Shown: positions 33,145-40,265 of the stretch, piece after piece
How the letters are laid out: each line of letters begins with the position of its first letter
How positions within the stretch are numbered: position 1 is the stretch's first letter
Source: Bacillus sp. ISL-55
Lineage (GTDB): Bacteria; Bacillota; Bacilli; Bacillales; Cytobacillaceae
DNA: 41,032 nucleotides
Reading direction: 5' to 3'
NCBI RefSeq assembly: GCF_018613155.1
Contig: NZ_JAGGQU010000061.1
Coordinates: 1-41,032 of the forward strand
Translations under genes and position numbers: made by a program
The notes under the pieces: model-generated
The model's input: the letters and a program-made list of their open reading frames with translations, nothing else
What the model was told of the DNA's origin: nothing
Databases searched by the model: none

Positions 33145-33666
33145 TTATCTTTTCTTCCTAATTTCTCTTAACAAGTCCAAAAGATTAAGATGATGAATCA
33201 ATTCTGTTCGCGTTTCCTCTTTCCCTTTGAAACCAAAATAGTTCTCCCAATCAAACGATGGATCATAACTATCACCGTTTTCCCAGTTATAAGTTTTTTG
33301 CTGCTGTTCGACCAGCAAATGAACTGCCAACTCTCTATTCCTCGAGTATAGCCACTCATCTTCAAAATCAAATTCATCGTCATCGATAATAGAGTCTGTC
33401 CAATCACCTTCAACCTCAAGCTCAAGCTCAAGCTCAAAAAATTGAAAACGAAAATCGAGCTTTTCTAACTTCTCGATTTCTGCCATTTCTTCGTATTTTA
33501 CACCGAATGGCACTCCACCTTCCGTGTAACCAGCAATAAAAGCAAAATTCTCATCAGACTCCATTTCAAATTCGAACGGGGCTTTTTCCCTCTCCCCTTT
33601 TCTCTGTCTGCAGACTTCCTGTCTTCTCCGCTTCTCTTTTTTAGTCTTCCTTCTTTGCTTCGCCAA
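33145..33666 (-). CDS. Unknown Glu/Asp-rich protein, second gene of a pair
   Basis: A 173-residue soluble protein with a very basic N-terminal 28 residues, then NFAFIAGYTEGGVPFGVKYEEM (about 40-61), a motif I have seen in small uncharacterised Bacillus proteins, and an acidic centre. The stretch ELELELEVE is encoded by a CTCAAG hexamer repeated on the plus strand at 33412-33435. The start is TTG (33664-33666) with AGG eight bases upstream. It is 21 bases behind the gene at 33688, so the two are probably one transcript. Confidence 0.6.
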   Translation of the reverse strand: MAKQRRKTKKEKRRRQEVCRQRKGEREKAPFEFEMESDENFAFIAGYTEGGVPFGVKYEEMAEIEKLEKLDFRFQFFELELELEVEGDWTDSIIDDDEFDFEDEWLYSRNRELAVHLLVEQQQKTYNWENGDSYDPSFDWENYFGFKGKEETRTELIHHLNLLDLLREIRKKR

Positions 33667-33687
33667 ATGAACTACCTGCCAATACTA

Positions 33688-33999
33688 TTAATCTTGCAAC
33701 CAATGAGCATATTCTATTTTCTCATCTTCAGTTAGCAGATTTAATTCCTTTTTTGCCTCTAGCACGAGCAAAAAGTCATCCCACCCATTATAGTTAAACT
33801 TGCTCCAAATTTTTTGATTCACCTTATGAAATTCGTGGATTTTTTCCGTTAATTCATAATAAGGCATATCACCGTTTTTCCAACGCGTGAAATCATCGAA
33901 TAAACCCTGTAATTCCTCTTCAGTCACTTTTTTATGATAGCTTTCAACCACTTCCCGATTCCTTATTCTTTCAGCTTTTGAGATTTTCTTTTTATTCAT
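33688..33999 (-). CDS. Small charged helical protein, first gene of a pair
   Basis: A 103-residue, mainly helical soluble protein (KAERIRNREVVESYHKKVTEE, DDFTRWKNGDMPYYELTEKIHEFHK, DEKIEYAHWLQD). The ATG follows AAAGGATGTCAAT. No family is recognised with confidence. It is directly upstream of the acidic protein gene at 33145; a basic/acidic protein pair could form a complex, but this is speculation. Confidence 0.65.
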   Translation of the reverse strand: MNKKKISKAERIRNREVVESYHKKVTEEELQGLFDDFTRWKNGDMPYYELTEKIHEFHKVNQKIWSKFNYNGWDDFLLVLEAKKELNLLTEDEKIEYAHWLQD

Positions 34000-34073
34000 A
34001 TTGACATCCTTTCCTTAAATTTCAATATCGAAAGAAATCCGCTTAGAATGTTTGTCTCCATAATATAAAAATA

Positions 34074-34094
34074 CCACAGCACCAGGTACTGTGG
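34074..34094 (-). terminator. Terminator of the 34164-35180 operon
   Basis: CCACAG and CTGTGG close a 9-nt loop with partial inner pairing, followed on the minus strand by TATTTTTATATT. It lies 70 bases past the stop at 34164. Confidence 0.65.
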
Positions 34095-34163
34095 AGGCAA
34101 AAACTTAGTGCTTTTCTTATCTAAAAGATTGTACCAACAATTCTCAGGGCGAGCATGTATTGT

Positions 34164-34643
34164 TTATTTAGAAATCACTTTATGATAAGACTCAACCAGC
34201 TTAACACAATCCTTCATACCCTCTTGATCATGACATACTGGAAGTTGAGTTGCGTTGACTGCATAGGTAAATTTATCAGCGGTTTTCATTGGTTTTTTAC
34301 CATCAACAATCACTTTCTCGTGGGGCAAGTAGATTGTTATTAGATGGGTATATTTTCTGTCGATTGATTTAACTTCTTTAATCCAGACACGGACATTTTC
34401 CGGCATAGGACCTTCCATTTCCACACTTTTTCTAGCGTTATATTTTTTAAAATACAAGTCTGACGCATCTTGCGTCAACCATGGGTCCAGCGTCTCATAG
34501 ATAAAGATCTTTGGTCCGCTTTCCTTCACCTCTACTTCTTCCCCTGTTTCTATGAATTCCGTCGCAGTTTCTGCATTACCGGCAGGAACTGAAGAAAAAG
34601 CAAATATGATAAGTCCTATTGAGAGCAGGTATTTTTTAATCAT
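34164..34643 (-). CDS. Secreted protein, unknown, second gene of a pair
   Basis: A 159-residue precursor with a cleavable-type signal peptide (hydrophobic core about 6-20, likely cut after GNA). The mature part includes KIFIYETLDPWLTQDASDLYF and HLITIYLPHEKVIVDGKKP, and one Cys pair (CHDQEGMKDC, nine residues apart) that could form a disulfide. The ATG follows GAGGTGAATCTTA and is 15 bases after the upstream gene. I do not recognise the family with confidence. Confidence 0.7.
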   Translation of the reverse strand: MIKKYLLSIGLIIFAFSSVPAGNAETATEFIETGEEVEVKESGPKIFIYETLDPWLTQDASDLYFKKYNARKSVEMEGPMPENVRVWIKEVKSIDRKYTHLITIYLPHEKVIVDGKKPMKTADKFTYAVNATQLPVCHDQEGMKDCVKLVESYHKVISK

Positions 34644-34658
34644 TAAGATTCACCTCGA

Positions 34659-35180
34659 TTATATTTTAATTGAATTAGCTATCTCAACTAATACATCTGG
34701 AGTCACTTGTTCTGCTACTCTTTTATCAATACTCAGAATATACTGCCAGCCATCTCTTTCAAAGACCAACAGATTGAATCCTGAGACATTTGTATATATA
34801 GCCTCGTTTCCATTCTCTAATTTAATTACGTTCTTAGCCTTGAATGGAATCTTATACTTAACAGGACGAACATTGATTATATAATGATGTTCAGCCGACA
34901 TATCACTAATTAATTCGATTTCTAAAGAGTCATTAATCTCCCCTTCTAAATCATTGAACCTTCCAAAATGGTGCGTAAAGTCTATAGGTGGTACTCTCAA
35001 AGGTAACTTTATATCCTGATTGAAATGATGTTCAAATTCTTGCACTGCCTCTTCAACCGATTTATAGCCTATTTCTGAAAAAATTTCTTCCAATGGTCTT
35101 GGCTTATCATTACCTGCATTCGCTGTTCCACTATGTATCCAAAATAATATGATACTAAAAATGAAAAACTTCTTATGCAT
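34659..35180 (-). CDS. Secreted protein, DUF4367-like, first gene of a pair
   Basis: A 173-residue precursor with signal peptide (hydrophobic core about 5-17, probable cleavage after ANA). The mature part has LPLRVPPIDFTHHFGRFND, YIINVRPVKYKIPF and a C-terminal LLVFERDGWQYILSIDKRV followed by a helix ending EIANSIKI. The end recalls DUF4367 domains and the lipoprotein at 23272, though the match is weak. The ATG follows AGGGTGATGTAG. With the gene at 34164 it forms an operon of two exported proteins. Confidence 0.68.
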   Translation of the reverse strand: MHKKFFIFSIILFWIHSGTANAGNDKPRPLEEIFSEIGYKSVEEAVQEFEHHFNQDIKLPLRVPPIDFTHHFGRFNDLEGEINDSLEIELISDMSAEHHYIINVRPVKYKIPFKAKNVIKLENGNEAIYTNVSGFNLLVFERDGWQYILSIDKRVAEQVTPDVLVEIANSIKI

Positions 35181-35350
35181 CTACATCACCCTAATTTATA
35201 TTTGGGTTATTTTTTCCCGATTTAACCGTATCTATCCCTGTTCAGAGCTGTCATTATAAAACTTTTGCGCCACTACATATTTTCATACATTTATCACATT
35301 TACACCTTATTATTGTTGAGAAATTAAATGATGAATGGAGTCATAAATTT

Positions 35351-36124
35351 ATGAAGAAAACATTTTTATTCCTTATATCGATCATGGTACTAATGACGGC
35401 TTGTTCTGTTGGCCAGGAACAGAAAGACGGTTCGCTAGATCATCCACCGGAGCTACTGGAAGTTTCAATTATCACTCCTGAAAAAATCGAGACCAGTCAG
35501 GAGATCACCATCATAGCGGAAGTAATTCAGGGTGAGGAGAAAGTCATTGATGCCGATGAGGTGAAATTTGAAATTTGGAAATCCGGTCAGGAAAACCATG
35601 AAATGATACCTGCACATAACGAGAAGGACGGCACCTATTCCATTAAGAAAAAATTCAGTGAAGGCGGGAATTATTTCATCGTGGCTCATACGACGGCAAA
35701 CCGGATGCACAGTATGCCAAAGAAAGAAGTCATTGTAGATGGTGGCGAATCAGGACACAGCCACACTCATGATGAAGAAAATGAAAACCAGGACCAACAA
35801 TCTGATCACGATCATAACGACCACCATAATAGCGAAGTATCCTTCGATTTCCATGCTCCTTCAACGATAAAAAGCAACCAGCCAGTTGAGTTATCAGTCA
35901 AGCTTTCCCAGGGAGACCAGTCTATTTCTGCTGCAAACGTCCGTTTTGAAATCTGGCACGAGAATGATACTAAGCATGAGTTCATCGAAGCGAAGGAAAC
36001 CTCATCTGGCACCTATTCCGCAGATTACAGCTTCCCTGCCAACGAGCATTTTTATGTAAAAATCCATGTCGAAAAAGGTAATATACATGATCATACTGAA
36101 ATAACGGTCGACGTAAAATCTTAA
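35351..36124 (+). CDS. Tandem FixH/YtkA-like lipoprotein with His-rich linker
   Basis: A 257-residue lipoprotein (LMTAC lipobox, Cys18) with two Ig-like YtkA/FixH-type domains, about 37-132 and 163-255. The domains repeat the same pattern (VKFEIWKSGQENHEMI and VRFEIWHENDTKHEFI; DGTYSIKKKF and SGTYSADYSF). The linker (about 133-162) is rich in His and Asp (HSHTHDEE, DHDHNDHH), a probable metal-binding stretch. It is anchored on the outer face of the membrane; a role in copper handling or cytochrome oxidase assembly is possible from family context. GGAG is ten bases before the ATG. Confidence 0.85.
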   Translation: MKKTFLFLISIMVLMTACSVGQEQKDGSLDHPPELLEVSIITPEKIETSQEITIIAEVIQGEEKVIDADEVKFEIWKSGQENHEMIPAHNEKDGTYSIKKKFSEGGNYFIVAHTTANRMHSMPKKEVIVDGGESGHSHTHDEENENQDQQSDHDHNDHHNSEVSFDFHAPSTIKSNQPVELSVKLSQGDQSISAANVRFEIWHENDTKHEFIEAKETSSGTYSADYSFPANEHFYVKIHVEKGNIHDHTEITVDVKS

Positions 36125-36247
36125 TGACAGGAAAAACAAGCAGAGCAACTTGCACCCTCCATTTTATGGTAAAATCATCCTATCTTAACTTGGAGGAATT
36201 TTAGGTATACAACTGAAACTTGCGACACCGATGGAGCATTTACACTT

Positions 36248-36526
36248 ATGCGGCCAATATTCTTCACCCTGCTGACTGTATCAATCTTGTTAATTATATT
36301 GATTATTTCACGTAAGTTACCTGAAAAACTTCTGAATGGTTTCAGCGTAATAAGCCTGTCGATCGTGATCGGTGTCATCACAGTTCAAGTCACCTATTAT
36401 GATGCGATTATCGTCGATGAAATTGGACTAGGCGGAGACCCAACGATTTTCTTCCTCGCTTTCGCCATTTTAGGTTTGAGTGTGCTGAATCCGATGTTAT
36501 TTTTCTGGCTGAATTCAAAAAGCTGA
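36248..36526 (+). CDS. Three-helix membrane protein, unknown
   Basis: A 92-residue protein with helices at about 4-21, 33-50 and 66-87. The start is uncertain: the ATG at 36248 has GGAG eleven bases upstream, while a much better GGAGGA at 36192 has no start codon at the right distance. A strong terminator overlaps its end (36517-36555). Family not recognised. The gene could be co-transcribed with the FixH-like lipoprotein, 123 bases upstream. Confidence 0.6.
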   Translation: MRPIFFTLLTVSILLIILIISRKLPEKLLNGFSVISLSIVIGVITVQVTYYDAIIVDEIGLGGDPTIFFLAFAILGLSVLNPMLFFWLNSKS

Positions 36527-36555
36527 ACCAATATCATCATTGGTTAAGCTTTTTT
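36517..36555. terminator. Terminator overlapping the stop of the 36248 gene
   Basis: AAAAAGCTGAACCAAT pairs with ATTGGTTAAGCTTTTTT (one mismatch) around a 6-nt loop. The left arm begins within the last codons of the gene. T6 follows. Confidence 0.87.
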
Positions 36556-36993
36556 GTATGAACTAATATATTTTCATAAATATTTATAGTGTTAAGGACG
36601 ATTTTATACGTTAGGGCAATTATATCTCCAGTTGAAGTGAATATATCTCCAGTTGGAGCAATTATATCTCCGGTTGAAGCTAATATATCTCCAGTTGGAC
36701 GCTATTTCTATACGTTTAGACTCTATTTATAAACAGTTAGCATTATTAGCCAGATAGCTTAGCTTGTTTATTGATCGGATACTCTACTAGTCGCACTATT
36801 CTAGACCAACTTCCTCGTTCTATAACCGATTTTGGTCCCACATGTGTTTTTCGGAAAGACCTTACCTCAATCCAGCTTGTTTTTCTTGTGACCAATTATA
36901 ATCCCCGTTGGAATTTTTAACTGCCAAAATTCTAGGAATTCAAACCGTCACGACTAAGATAGGCTAAGACCGTAAGTATCGTGCAAGCCCCTA
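36556..36993. other. 438-bp gap with a 21-bp tandem array
   Basis: The longest gene-free stretch of the window, between a plus-strand terminator and the 3-prime end of a minus-strand gene, so no promoter is needed here. It holds the four-unit 21-bp array at 36618-36705. The rest, 36706-36993, shows no gene and no strong hairpin. Confidence 0.55.
36618..36705. repeat. Four tandem 21-bp repeats
   Basis: The unit ATATCTCCAGTTGGAGCAATT occurs four times at exact 21-base intervals (ATATCTCC at 36622, 36643, 36664 and 36685). Units 1 and 3 carry GTTGAAG, units 2 and 4 GTTGGA. Each unit holds an imperfect dyad CTCCA-GT-TGGAG. The spacing equals two helical turns, so proteins bound to each unit would face the same side. 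Confidence 0.8.
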
Positions 36994-37686
36994 TTAGTTC
37001 GCCGTCTTCTCATATTCCAGCACAAAAAGCGGTTCGTTCTCCATCCATTCCGCAAATATCACGTCTTCAAAATGGTGGATTTTTTGCTTCTCTAATTCAT
37101 TTTTCAGCCACTGCTCGTCGAACCCGGCTTCTTTTAGGTTTTCGGTAACCACTTCCCCATCAAGGATCATGTTGATCGGCAAGTTCGGATCTTCTGCTTT
37201 GATTTTCATATCGCTATTTTTAGGTGTGTCATAATCCGCTTTCGGCAGGACACTGACCATTCCATTCGTTTCGATGATTGCATATTCTACTTCGCGTAGT
37301 GAAAAGTAGCCTTGCTGTCTGACAAGACTCTGAAGCTGATTGATATCCAGCTTTGCTTTTTTCAAAGCCTCAAATTTAATCTGTCCTTTTCGGACCACTA
37401 TGTTCGGCTCGCCCTCGAGCAATTTCCGTGAACCGAGGAATTTTTGTGTGATTGTCTCTGTGACATATACAAGCACTCCCCACAAGGTCACGGCAAAAGC
37501 GATTTCCCCGATTTTCACTTCATGGTCATAGATGGCATTCCCTACTAGCTCACCAAGGATGATCGCTGAAATAAAGTCAAATGGCGTAATCTGGGAGAAC
37601 TGCGTTTTCCCTTGTAATTTTGTCATGATAAAAAGAAATACAAATCCACTCGCCAATTCTACTGCAATTGATAAATAATGATTCAA
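36994..37686 (-). CDS. DUF421 (YetF/YkjA-type) membrane protein
   Basis: A protein of about 230 residues with three N-terminal transmembrane helices (about 5-75), then a cytoplasmic alpha/beta domain. FLFIMTKLQGKTQFSQITPFDFISAIILGELVGNAIYD and GEPNIVVRKGQIKFEALKKAKL are hallmarks of DUF421; a distal extension follows. Function is not established; homologues are linked to stress and sporulation. The start is uncertain: TTG at 37684-37686 has the best spacing to AAGGAG, with GTG codons three and nine bases upstream as alternatives. Monocistronic. Confidence 0.85.
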   Translation of the reverse strand: MNHYLSIAVELASGFVFLFIMTKLQGKTQFSQITPFDFISAIILGELVGNAIYDHEVKIGEIAFAVTLWGVLVYVTETITQKFLGSRKLLEGEPNIVVRKGQIKFEALKKAKLDINQLQSLVRQQGYFSLREVEYAIIETNGMVSVLPKADYDTPKNSDMKIKAEDPNLPINMILDGEVVTENLKEAGFDEQWLKNELEKQKIHHFEDVIFAEWMENEPLFVLEYEKTAN

Positions 37687-37934
37687 CACTCCCACTCCTT
37701 CCTTACCATTATGGGAAGATTTGCAGAAGTTGAATCGCTTTTTTCAAAAAACCTCCATAAAACGACAAATAACTTGATTATTTTGTCATACGATTCTCTT
37801 TCCATATAACGGTAAAGTATGTAACTTTTATGAGAAAAAACCGTTTATAAAAGTGATAATACTTTTCCTATATTGCACGGCTGTAGACCTTTTGAGAAAG
37901 ATGGTCCTGCATATGAGATCAAGGGGGTTGGGGA

Positions 37935-38684
37935 ATGAAAAAGTTGCTGGTTTCGATGATGCTTCTTTTATCGCTGTTGTTCTTTGAGGCACCTGCAGAG
38001 GCCGCTGGTGGTGACATGATCATCATCAACAAGTCTAACAATCAACTTGCTTATTACAAAAATAATAAACTCGTAAAAACATTTAAGGTGGGAACTGGGC
38101 GGAAGGCACCTTATACACCCGAGGGCAAGTTCAAAGTCGTTAACAAAATCAAGAATCGTCCTTATTACAGTGGCAATATCCCTGGCGGAGACCCACGAAA
38201 TCCGCTTGGCGACAGATGGCTCGGCATAAATGCGCGAGGAACATGGGGAACAACGTATGCCATCCACGGCAACAATAATCCCAAATCAATTGGCGGATAT
38301 GTGAGTGCGGGTTGCGTGCGGATGTATGATAACGAGGTGCAGTGGCTTTATGATCAGGTGAAAGTCAATACTCCGGTTGTCATCACCTCTTCCAAAAAGT
38401 CCTTTAACGCGATCGCTTCCGCTAACGGATATAAGGTTACAGGCCAGGCTGCTGTTCCAGTCATCGCTGCACCAACAAGCACTGTCCTTAAAAAAGGTAT
38501 GAGAGGTGCAGAAGTGAAGCAGCTACAGCAGGCATTAACAAACAAGGGCTACAGCACAAAAGGGATCGACGGAGTATTCGGCCCAGCCACAGAAGCCGCT
38601 GTAAATAAATTCCAAAAAGCGAAGAAACTGAAGGTAGACGGAATCGCCGGGCCTGCCACAAAAAAAGCGCTGGGAATGAAATAG
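37935..38684 (+). CDS. L,D-transpeptidase (YkuD) with peptidoglycan-binding domain
   Basis: A 249-residue exported enzyme with signal peptide (cleavage near AEAA, residue 23). Residues about 27-152 are the YkuD fold, with the active site HGNNNPKSIGGYVSAGCVRM (His115 region and Cys126). Residues about 185-248 are a PG_binding_1 domain (MRGAEVKQLQQALTNKGYS, DGVFGPATEAAVNKFQ, DGIAGPATKKAL). It makes 3-3 peptide crosslinks in the wall. The ATG follows GGGGGTTGGGG. Ends at a strong bidirectional terminator. Confidence 0.94.
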   Translation: MKKLLVSMMLLLSLLFFEAPAEAAGGDMIIINKSNNQLAYYKNNKLVKTFKVGTGRKAPYTPEGKFKVVNKIKNRPYYSGNIPGGDPRNPLGDRWLGINARGTWGTTYAIHGNNNPKSIGGYVSAGCVRMYDNEVQWLYDQVKVNTPVVITSSKKSFNAIASANGYKVTGQAAVPVIAAPTSTVLKKGMRGAEVKQLQQALTNKGYSTKGIDGVFGPATEAAVNKFQKAKKLKVDGIAGPATKKALGMK

Positions 38685-38686
38685 CA

Positions 38687-38731
38687 AAAAGACGGTCCTC
38701 CCTTATATAGGAAGGACCGTCTTCATTTTTT
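38687..38731. terminator. Bidirectional terminator between convergent genes
   Basis: AAGACGGTCCT-x-CCT and AGG-x-AGGACCGTCTT form a 14-bp stem. T6 follows on plus, and A5 on the left gives a T-run on minus. It serves the L,D-transpeptidase gene and the convergent IDEAL gene, whose stop overlaps the T-run. Confidence 0.9.
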
Positions 38732-39062
38732 ACACACCCTTGACTAATTCTCTCATCGAATTCAGCTTTTCAGAAAGCTCCAGGAACCATTCTTCATCGC
38801 CAGTGGCAAGCGCCAGATCAATAAAGTATTGAATTTGTTCTTTGTTTTTCACCTTCGGATCAGGCAGTTTTTTGACTTCATTTGTAGAAATCGGAATGGT
38901 TTTGCCAAGCATTGATTCGTCATCACTTGATGTAATTGTTGCATTAACCTTTTCGTCCAAAATATCAAGTGACTCTATATATCCGATGAATAATTCTCCA
39001 TCCCGGGATTTCCCCTTAATCCAATCGCCTACTCTTAAAATACTGTTATTATTGGAAAACAT
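38730..39062 (-). CDS. IDEAL domain protein
   Basis: A 110-residue protein. Residues about 10-60 form a beta-rich part (VGDWIKGKSRDGELFIGYIE), and the C-terminal YFIDLALATGDEEWFLELSEKLN matches the short helical IDEAL domain found in Bacillales proteins such as ComK-related and YpiB-type proteins. Function unknown. The ATG at 39060-39062 follows GAGGTGACTTAT; an ATG six codons upstream lacks a site. Confidence 0.82.
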   Translation of the reverse strand: MFSNNNSILRVGDWIKGKSRDGELFIGYIESLDILDEKVNATITSSDDESMLGKTIPISTNEVKKLPDPKVKNKEQIQYFIDLALATGDEEWFLELSEKLNSMRELVKGV

Positions 39063-39132
39063 ATAAGTCACCTCATTCATTTAATCTGTAATATTTTTCA
39101 TTACATTTATCAGCCAAGAAGTTGTGAACTCC

Positions 39133-39555
39133 TTAGTCACAACAGTTCGTTTCCTTTACCAGGTCCACTATTTCTTTGATCGAATAATGCTTCAAGTATT
39201 CTCCCAGGTGTTCTTCGGCACCAAGGAAAATAGCAAACAGGACCTTGTGCATATTCGCTCCGACAACACATTCTTCATTAGAGTCAGGACACTTTGGCTG
39301 CAGTGCACCTTCGGAGGTCAGTTTATATATATCCCAGAGGTTTACTTCATTTAGATCGAGCGCAAAAATGAAGCCGCCTCCGGTACCTTCTTTTGATTTG
39401 ATAAAACCATGCTTTTTTAACAAGCCCAGCACTTTTCTGATCCGCACAGGATGAACCCCTGCACTCTCTGAGATAGCTTCGCTTGTCGACATTCTGTCCG
39501 GCTGCAGTGCAAGCAGGGTTAAACTGTGAATGGCCAGGGTAAAATCGCTGTTCAT
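39133..39555 (-). CDS. Rrf2 family transcriptional regulator
   Basis: A 140-residue Rrf2 regulator with an N-terminal winged helix (about 1-75: FTLAIHSLTLLAL, SEAISESAGVHPVRIRKVLGLLKKHGFI, EGTGGGFIFA) and a dimerisation helix. Cysteines in PKCPDSNEECVVG (about 88-100) and a terminal NCCD are candidate thiol or metal sensors; the three-Cys iron-sulfur spacing of IscR/NsrR is not clear. It is closest to YwnA-type members. It lies 78 bases downstream of spx on the same strand, with no terminator between, so co-transcription is likely. The ATG follows AGGAGG. Confidence 0.88.
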   Translation of the reverse strand: MNSDFTLAIHSLTLLALQPDRMSTSEAISESAGVHPVRIRKVLGLLKKHGFIKSKEGTGGGFIFALDLNEVNLWDIYKLTSEGALQPKCPDSNEECVVGANMHKVLFAIFLGAEEHLGEYLKHYSIKEIVDLVKETNCCD

Positions 39556-39633
39556 TGCCTGCCTCCTAACAACAGTAACTATTTGTTATGCTATATATTA
39601 CCTTTCATCCAGTCGAATTTAAAGAAAAAGCAC

Positions 39634-40029
39634 CTAGTTCGCGATATTATCTAACTCTAAGCCAGTGAATGTACGCAGCTTACGCGGCAAGAAGCTGCGA
39701 ATTTCTTCTTCATTATAGCCAACCTGCAGGCGTTTATGGTCCTGGATAATCGGGCGGCGCAGCATTTGCGGATTTCTTCTAATTAGTTCATACAATTGAT
39801 TCAGCGGAAGCGAGTCAATATCCATTTCCAGCTGCTTATAGGTTTTTGAGTTTGTCGAAATGATCTCTTCCGTTCCATCCTCAGTCAATCGAAGAATCGA
39901 TTTGATTTCATCAACAGTAAGTGGCTCAGATACAATATTTCTCTCAATAAAATCAATCTGATGTTCCTGCAGCCAGGCCTTTGCTTTTCGGCAAGACGCA
40001 CAGCTTGATGTGATATATAAAGTAATCAT
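39634..40029 (-). CDS. spx: Spx-family transcriptional regulator
   Basis: A 131-residue ArsC-like protein, nearly collinear with Spx: [20 protein letters not shown] (redox switch Cys10-x-x-Cys13), [28 protein letters not shown], and [20 protein letters not shown]. Spx binds the alpha subunit of RNA polymerase and switches on thiol-stress genes under disulfide stress. It resembles Spx rather than MgsR, but as Bacillaceae carry paralogues, it need not be the main one. GGAGGAG lies ten bases before the ATG. Two matched inverted sites lie upstream (40049-40140). Confidence 0.9.
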   Translation of the reverse strand: MITLYITSSCASCRKAKAWLQEHQIDFIERNIVSEPLTVDEIKSILRLTEDGTEEIISTNSKTYKQLEMDIDSLPLNQLYELIRRNPQMLRRPIIQDHKRLQVGYNEEEIRSFLPRKLRTFTGLELDNIAN

Positions 40030-40048
40030 TGATCAACAGCTCCTCCGT

Positions 40049-40073
40049 CTAACTGTAAAAATAAAAATTACAG
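40049..40073 (-). promoter_or_regulatory. Operator-like site 1 upstream of spx
   Basis: The 25 bases contain ACTGTAA-N9-TTACAGA. Read on the minus strand, they match site 2 (40116-40140) at 21 of 25 positions. The site ends 20 bases before the spx start codon and abuts its ribosome binding site. Confidence 0.6.
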
Positions 40074-40115
40074 ATAAACAACAATAGAATCTTTTTAGAT
40101 GTAAAATTACCGATA

Positions 40116-40140
40116 CTGTAATATTAAACTTTACAGTTAG
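40116..40140 (+). promoter_or_regulatory. Operator-like site 2 upstream of spx
   Basis: ACTGTAA-N9-TTACAGT spans 40115-40137, followed by TAG, so the outer 11 bases (TTTACAGTTAG) are a perfect inverted copy of the start of site 1 (CTAACTGTAAA). The centres of the two sites are 63-67 bases apart. Confidence 0.6.
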
Positions 40141-40265
40141 CATTGTCAATGGTAATTTCAAGAGCTCTCCCCTTTTCAACACCCATTTTTTCCATTATCT
40201 AAAATTAGGCTTATCCGTTCGAAACTCTGTTGAAATGATCTCGTCAAACTATTTGAGGTGATAAA

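Noticed and set aside
36618-36705. CRISPR array
   Set aside because: Units are directly tandem with no unique spacers and no cas genes are near.
36589-36729. GTG-started ORF of about 46 codons across the 21-bp array, encoding repeated ISPVE/ISPVG heptads
   Set aside because: The 21-bp period keeps the frame open by itself. There is no ribosome binding site and no plausible promoter, so a noncoding array is more likely, although one silent CCA/CCG change was noted.
40049-40140. PerR or Fur box upstream of spx
   Set aside because: The half-sites ACTGTAA/TTACAGT with a 9-base spacer do not match the TTATAAT-N-ATTATAA or GATAAT dyads.
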